A stretch of 7,443 nt of DNA from Cytophagales bacterium (GTDB taxonomy: Bacteria; Bacteroidota; Bacteroidia; Cytophagales; 172606-1): positions 1 through 7,443 of the forward strand of contig JALOMD010000118.1 in the NCBI GenBank assembly GCA_025455595.1, in the 5' to 3' direction. The position numbers and the translations under genes are program-made. Of this stretch, positions 5,894 through 7,443 are shown in pieces. Each line of letters opens with the position of its first letter. Within the stretch, counting starts at the first letter, position 1. Below the pieces are notes generated by a model that was not told the origin of the DNA, did not search any database, and saw only the letters and a program-made list of their open reading frames with translations.

Positions 5894-5922
5894 TCGTTTT
5901 AGGCAATTTTTGCCCAAAACGC
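5894..5922. repeat. 29-nt palindrome, copy F
   Basis: TCGTTTTAGGC, loop AATTTTT, GCCCAAAACGC. Stem positions 1 and 8 do not pair and the other nine do. It sits between the two minus-strand GTAG hairpins of this spacer. Confidence 0.7.
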
Positions 5923-5929
5923 CTTTTGG

Positions 5930-5954
5930 CGGCGGGTATAAAACCCGCCGCTAC
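5930..5954 (-). repeat. GTAG-hairpin (REP-like), second
   Basis: On the minus strand, GTAG (5954-5951) is followed at once by CGGCGGGT, loop TTTAT, ACCCGCCG, a perfect 8-bp stem. This is a compact REP-like hairpin of a different sequence from the one at 5866-5888. Confidence 0.6.
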
Positions 5955-5969
5955 GGATAGAGGCATCTG

Positions 5970-6007
5970 ACCTCTGCGTTCTGACCTCTGACCTGAAATT
6001 CGTACTT
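5970..6007 (+). repeat. 7-bp array in rpe leader
   Basis: ACCT begins at 5970, 5984 and 5991 and ATTC at 5998, all in one 7-bp register (the unit at 5977 has drifted to CGTT). A further ACTT at 6004 is one base out of register and ends 5 nt before the rpe ATG. This matches the ACTT-5 nt-ATG arrangement of the lipoprotein gene. Confidence 0.6.
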
Positions 6008-6012
6008 TCAAA

Positions 6013-6678
6013 ATGCCTTTCATCGCCCCTTCCCTACTGGCCGCCGATTTCGCCAATTTGCAGCGCGACGTGGAGATGCTCAACGCCAGTGCCGCCGACT
6101 GGCTGCATTTCGACGTGATGGACGGGGTGTTTGTGCCCAACATTTCGGTAGGCTTGCCCGTGCTGGAAGCGGTGCGCCGCCATGCCCGCAAGCCGCTGGA
6201 CGTACACCTGATGATTGTGCATCCCGAACCGTACTTGGAGGCGTTTGCCAAGGCCGGGGCCAACAGCATTTCGGTGCATTACGAGACGTGTCCGCACCTG
6301 CACCGCACGTTGCAGCAAATCCGGGCGTTGGGCTGCTTGGCGGGCATTGCGGTCAATCCGCATACGCCGGTTTCGCTGTTGGAAGACGTGATTACCGAGG
6401 CCGATTTGGTGTGCCTGATGTCGGTGAATCCCGGCTTTGGCGGACAGAAGTTCATCGAACGAACCTACGACAAGACGGCCCGCCTCAAAGACCTGATTCT
6501 GCGCCGCAATGCCGCCGCGTACATTGAGATAGACGGTGGCGTGAACCTCGACAACGCGCCACGCCTCCTCGCCGCCGGTGCCGACGTGCTGGTGGCCGGC
6601 AACTTCGTGTTCAGTGCCGCCGACCCCAAGGGCGTGATTGCGCAGTTGAAAGACATCCGCCCGATAGAAATGGCGTAA
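6013..6678 (+). CDS. rpe: Ribulose-phosphate 3-epimerase
   Basis: Interconverts D-ribulose 5-phosphate and D-xylulose 5-phosphate in the pentose phosphate pathway; cytoplasmic (beta/alpha)8 barrel. The 221-residue length is normal. Family signatures are in order: APSLLAADF (Ser7), LHFDVMDGVFVPN (His32, Asp34), DVHLMI (His65), MSVNPGFGGQKF (136-147) and IEIDGGV (Asp174). His32, Asp34, His65 and Asp174 match the metal ligands, with Asp34 and Asp174 the acid-base pair. The C-terminal phosphate loop reads VAGNFVF where many members have GSA(I/V)F, a mild variation. The start is set by APSLLA near the N-terminus and is preceded by TTTCAAA. It stands alone after 227 nt of repeat-filled spacer, so it is probably transcribed separately. 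Confidence 0.97.
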   Translation: MPFIAPSLLAADFANLQRDVEMLNASAADWLHFDVMDGVFVPNISVGLPVLEAVRRHARKPLDVHLMIVHPEPYLEAFAKAGANSISVHYETCPHLHRTLQQIRALGCLAGIAVNPHTPVSLLEDVITEADLVCLMSVNPGFGGQKFIERTYDKTARLKDLILRRNAAAYIEIDGGVNLDNAPRLLAAGADVLVAGNFVFSAADPKGVIAQLKDIRPIEMA

Positions 6679-6768
6679 AATGTGACAACTGCAAGGTTTG
6701 TCTCACGTATGTTCCTGTATGTCATGTGGTTCGCAGGTAGCTTTGCACCCAGACAGAAGCCGGGCCAC

Positions 6769-6795
6769 GTAGGTCATCCCGCAGGGCGGGAAGAC
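6769..6795 (+). repeat. GTAG-hairpin (REP-like) upstream of the RAYT gene
   Basis: GTAG (6769-6772) is followed directly by a hairpin: GTC 6773-6775 with GAC 6793-6795, an A-A mismatch, then TCCCGC 6777-6782 with GCGGGA 6786-6791, loop AGG. Its form is that of a REP. It lies 58 nt before the RAYT start chosen here, the arrangement expected of a RAYT and its own REP. Another GTAG at 6737-6740 has no good stem after it. Confidence 0.65.
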
Positions 6796-6853
6796 GGGCA
6801 ATAACGCAACGGCTGACTTGATGCCAGACGGCTCGTATACCAATGACAAGGCT

Positions 6854-7369
6854 ATGCGTATTTTAGAAGAGCAATTGTATCACATCTACAATCAAGGTAA
6901 TAACGGTGAGCAAGTATTTTACACAAGAGAAAATTATCTGTATTTTCTGAGGAAATACCGTCAGCATGTATCTCCGTACTGTGACACACTTGCCTATTGT
7001 TTGATGCCCAATCATTTTCATTTTCTGATTTATGCTGAAAAAAAATCTGTTACAAAAATTGACAGCGGCCATGTTTGCATAAATGTCGTATCCAATGGCT
7101 TTCGATTGCTTTTGAGCCAATACGCCCATTCACTTAATAAACAAAAGTCTCGTACAGGCTCTTTGTTCAGGCAAAAAACGAAAGCGAAATTGTTGGATGA
7201 TTCGCGTGATTATCAAGGTTTGGTTTGCTTGCACTACATACATCAAAACCCATTGAGGGCAGGGTTGGTGACAAAGTTAGAAGATTGGGAATTTTCCTCA
7301 TTTAGAGACTTTGCTGGGTTGCGTAAAGGAACGCTTTCCAATAACAATAGTATGCTAAGAAAAGGGTAA
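6854..7369 (+). CDS. REP-associated tyrosine transposase (RAYT), HUH/Y1 family
   Basis: A single-strand DNA transposase of the IS200/IS605-related Y1 group; RAYTs cut and join REP hairpins and are usually single-copy domesticated genes without terminal ends of their own. The 171 residues are full length. Visible are YHIYNQGNN near the start, PNHFHFLIY with the HUH pair His54 and His56, GSLFRQKTKAKLL, YIHQNPLRAGLV with Tyr128 the likely nucleophile, and the C-terminal WEFSSFRDF. All key residues are present with no frameshift, so it may be active. Start: ATG 6854 gives the short leader typical before YHIYN; ATG 6821 or TTG 6818 would add 11 or 12 atypical residues. The gene is clearly AT-richer than rpe, which points to transfer. 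A GTAG-hairpin precedes it and a long inverted repeat follows its stop. Confidence 0.92.
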   Translation: MRILEEQLYHIYNQGNNGEQVFYTRENYLYFLRKYRQHVSPYCDTLAYCLMPNHFHFLIYAEKKSVTKIDSGHVCINVVSNGFRLLLSQYAHSLNKQKSRTGSLFRQKTKAKLLDDSRDYQGLVCLHYIHQNPLRAGLVTKLEDWEFSSFRDFAGLRKGTLSNNNSMLRKG

Positions 7370-7375
7370 AAAGAA

Positions 7376-7425
7376 GGGGTAAAACAGTTAGGTTTGTTTT
7401 GCGAACCGAACCCAAGTTTTACCCC
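7376..7425. repeat. Long inverted repeat after the RAYT gene
   Basis: GGGGTAAAAC (7376-7385) and GTTTTACCCC (7416-7425) are perfect inverted repeats. Inside, after a 2-nt bulge, TTAGGTTTG (7388-7396) pairs with CGAACCCAA (7407-7415) allowing two G-T pairs. It could be the 3' boundary of the RAYT locus or a terminator; no T-run follows on the plus strand. The last 18 bases of the window after it cannot be assigned. Confidence 0.6.
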
Positions 7426-7443
7426 GATGAATATCCCAGCCAT

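Noticed and set aside
1365..5922. CRISPR array made of the 29-nt palindromes
   Set aside because: The length is CRISPR-like, but spacing ranges from about 120 to over 1600 bases with genes between copies, the copies vary, and no cas gene is present.
1365..5922. The palindromes as intrinsic terminators
   Set aside because: The T-run is in the loop and within the stem, not after it, and copies occur upstream as well as downstream of genes.
7243..7443. Minus-strand frame at the window end
   Set aside because: It runs antisense through the long hairpin and the 3' part of the RAYT gene, and its product shows no family features.

Overview
The window looks like part of a Bacteroidota chromosome, probably from the Cytophagales/Saprospirales side of the phylum. 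The reasons are a Bacteroidota-style TopA N-terminus, no Shine-Dalgarno sequences (starts are preceded by A- or T-rich bases), a Cys-lipoprotein, an outer-membrane barrel ending in Phe, and repeat-rich intergenic DNA. This placement rests on protein and leader style only; no marker gene fixes the genus.

Layout: the first 1275 bases hold the N-terminal 425 codons of DNA topoisomerase I (topA) on the minus strand. All other genes are on the plus strand: a SixA-type histidine phosphatase (1835-2338), a lipoprotein with vWA-like motifs (2762-4132), an outer-membrane beta-barrel protein (4335-5300), a three-helix membrane protein (5384-5785), ribulose-phosphate 3-epimerase rpe (6013-6678) and an intact RAYT-type HUH/Y1 transposase (6854-7369). 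The lipoprotein, barrel and membrane protein could form an envelope group. The barrel gene and the RAYT gene look more AT-rich than their neighbours, which suggests separate histories.

The most unusual content lies between the genes. (1) A 29-nt imperfect palindrome, consensus GCGTTTTRGGC - 7-nt AT-rich loop - GCCYAAAACGC, occurs six times (1365, 1517, 2477, 2674, 4180, 5894), always outside genes. (2) Degenerate tandem repeats with a strict 7-bp period and an ACYY core (complement RRGT) occur in most spacers. In four genes (topA, the lipoprotein, the membrane protein, rpe) they run to within about 5-11 nt of the start codon. Several arrays abut a palindrome. (3) Combinations of the two make larger inverted-repeat structures: a 223-bp nested hairpin at 1344-1566, and a pair of inverted arms flanking the whole lipoprotein gene. 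(4) Three hairpins preceded by GTAG, the hallmark of REP elements, lie at 5866-5888, 5930-5954 and 6769-6795. The last is just upstream of the RAYT gene, whose family is known to act on REP sequences.

A working hypothesis is that this genome carries a dispersed repeat system of heptad leaders plus palindromes, with at least the GTAG-hairpin part served by the RAYT. The link between the 29-nt palindromes and the RAYT is inference and needs genome-wide counting.
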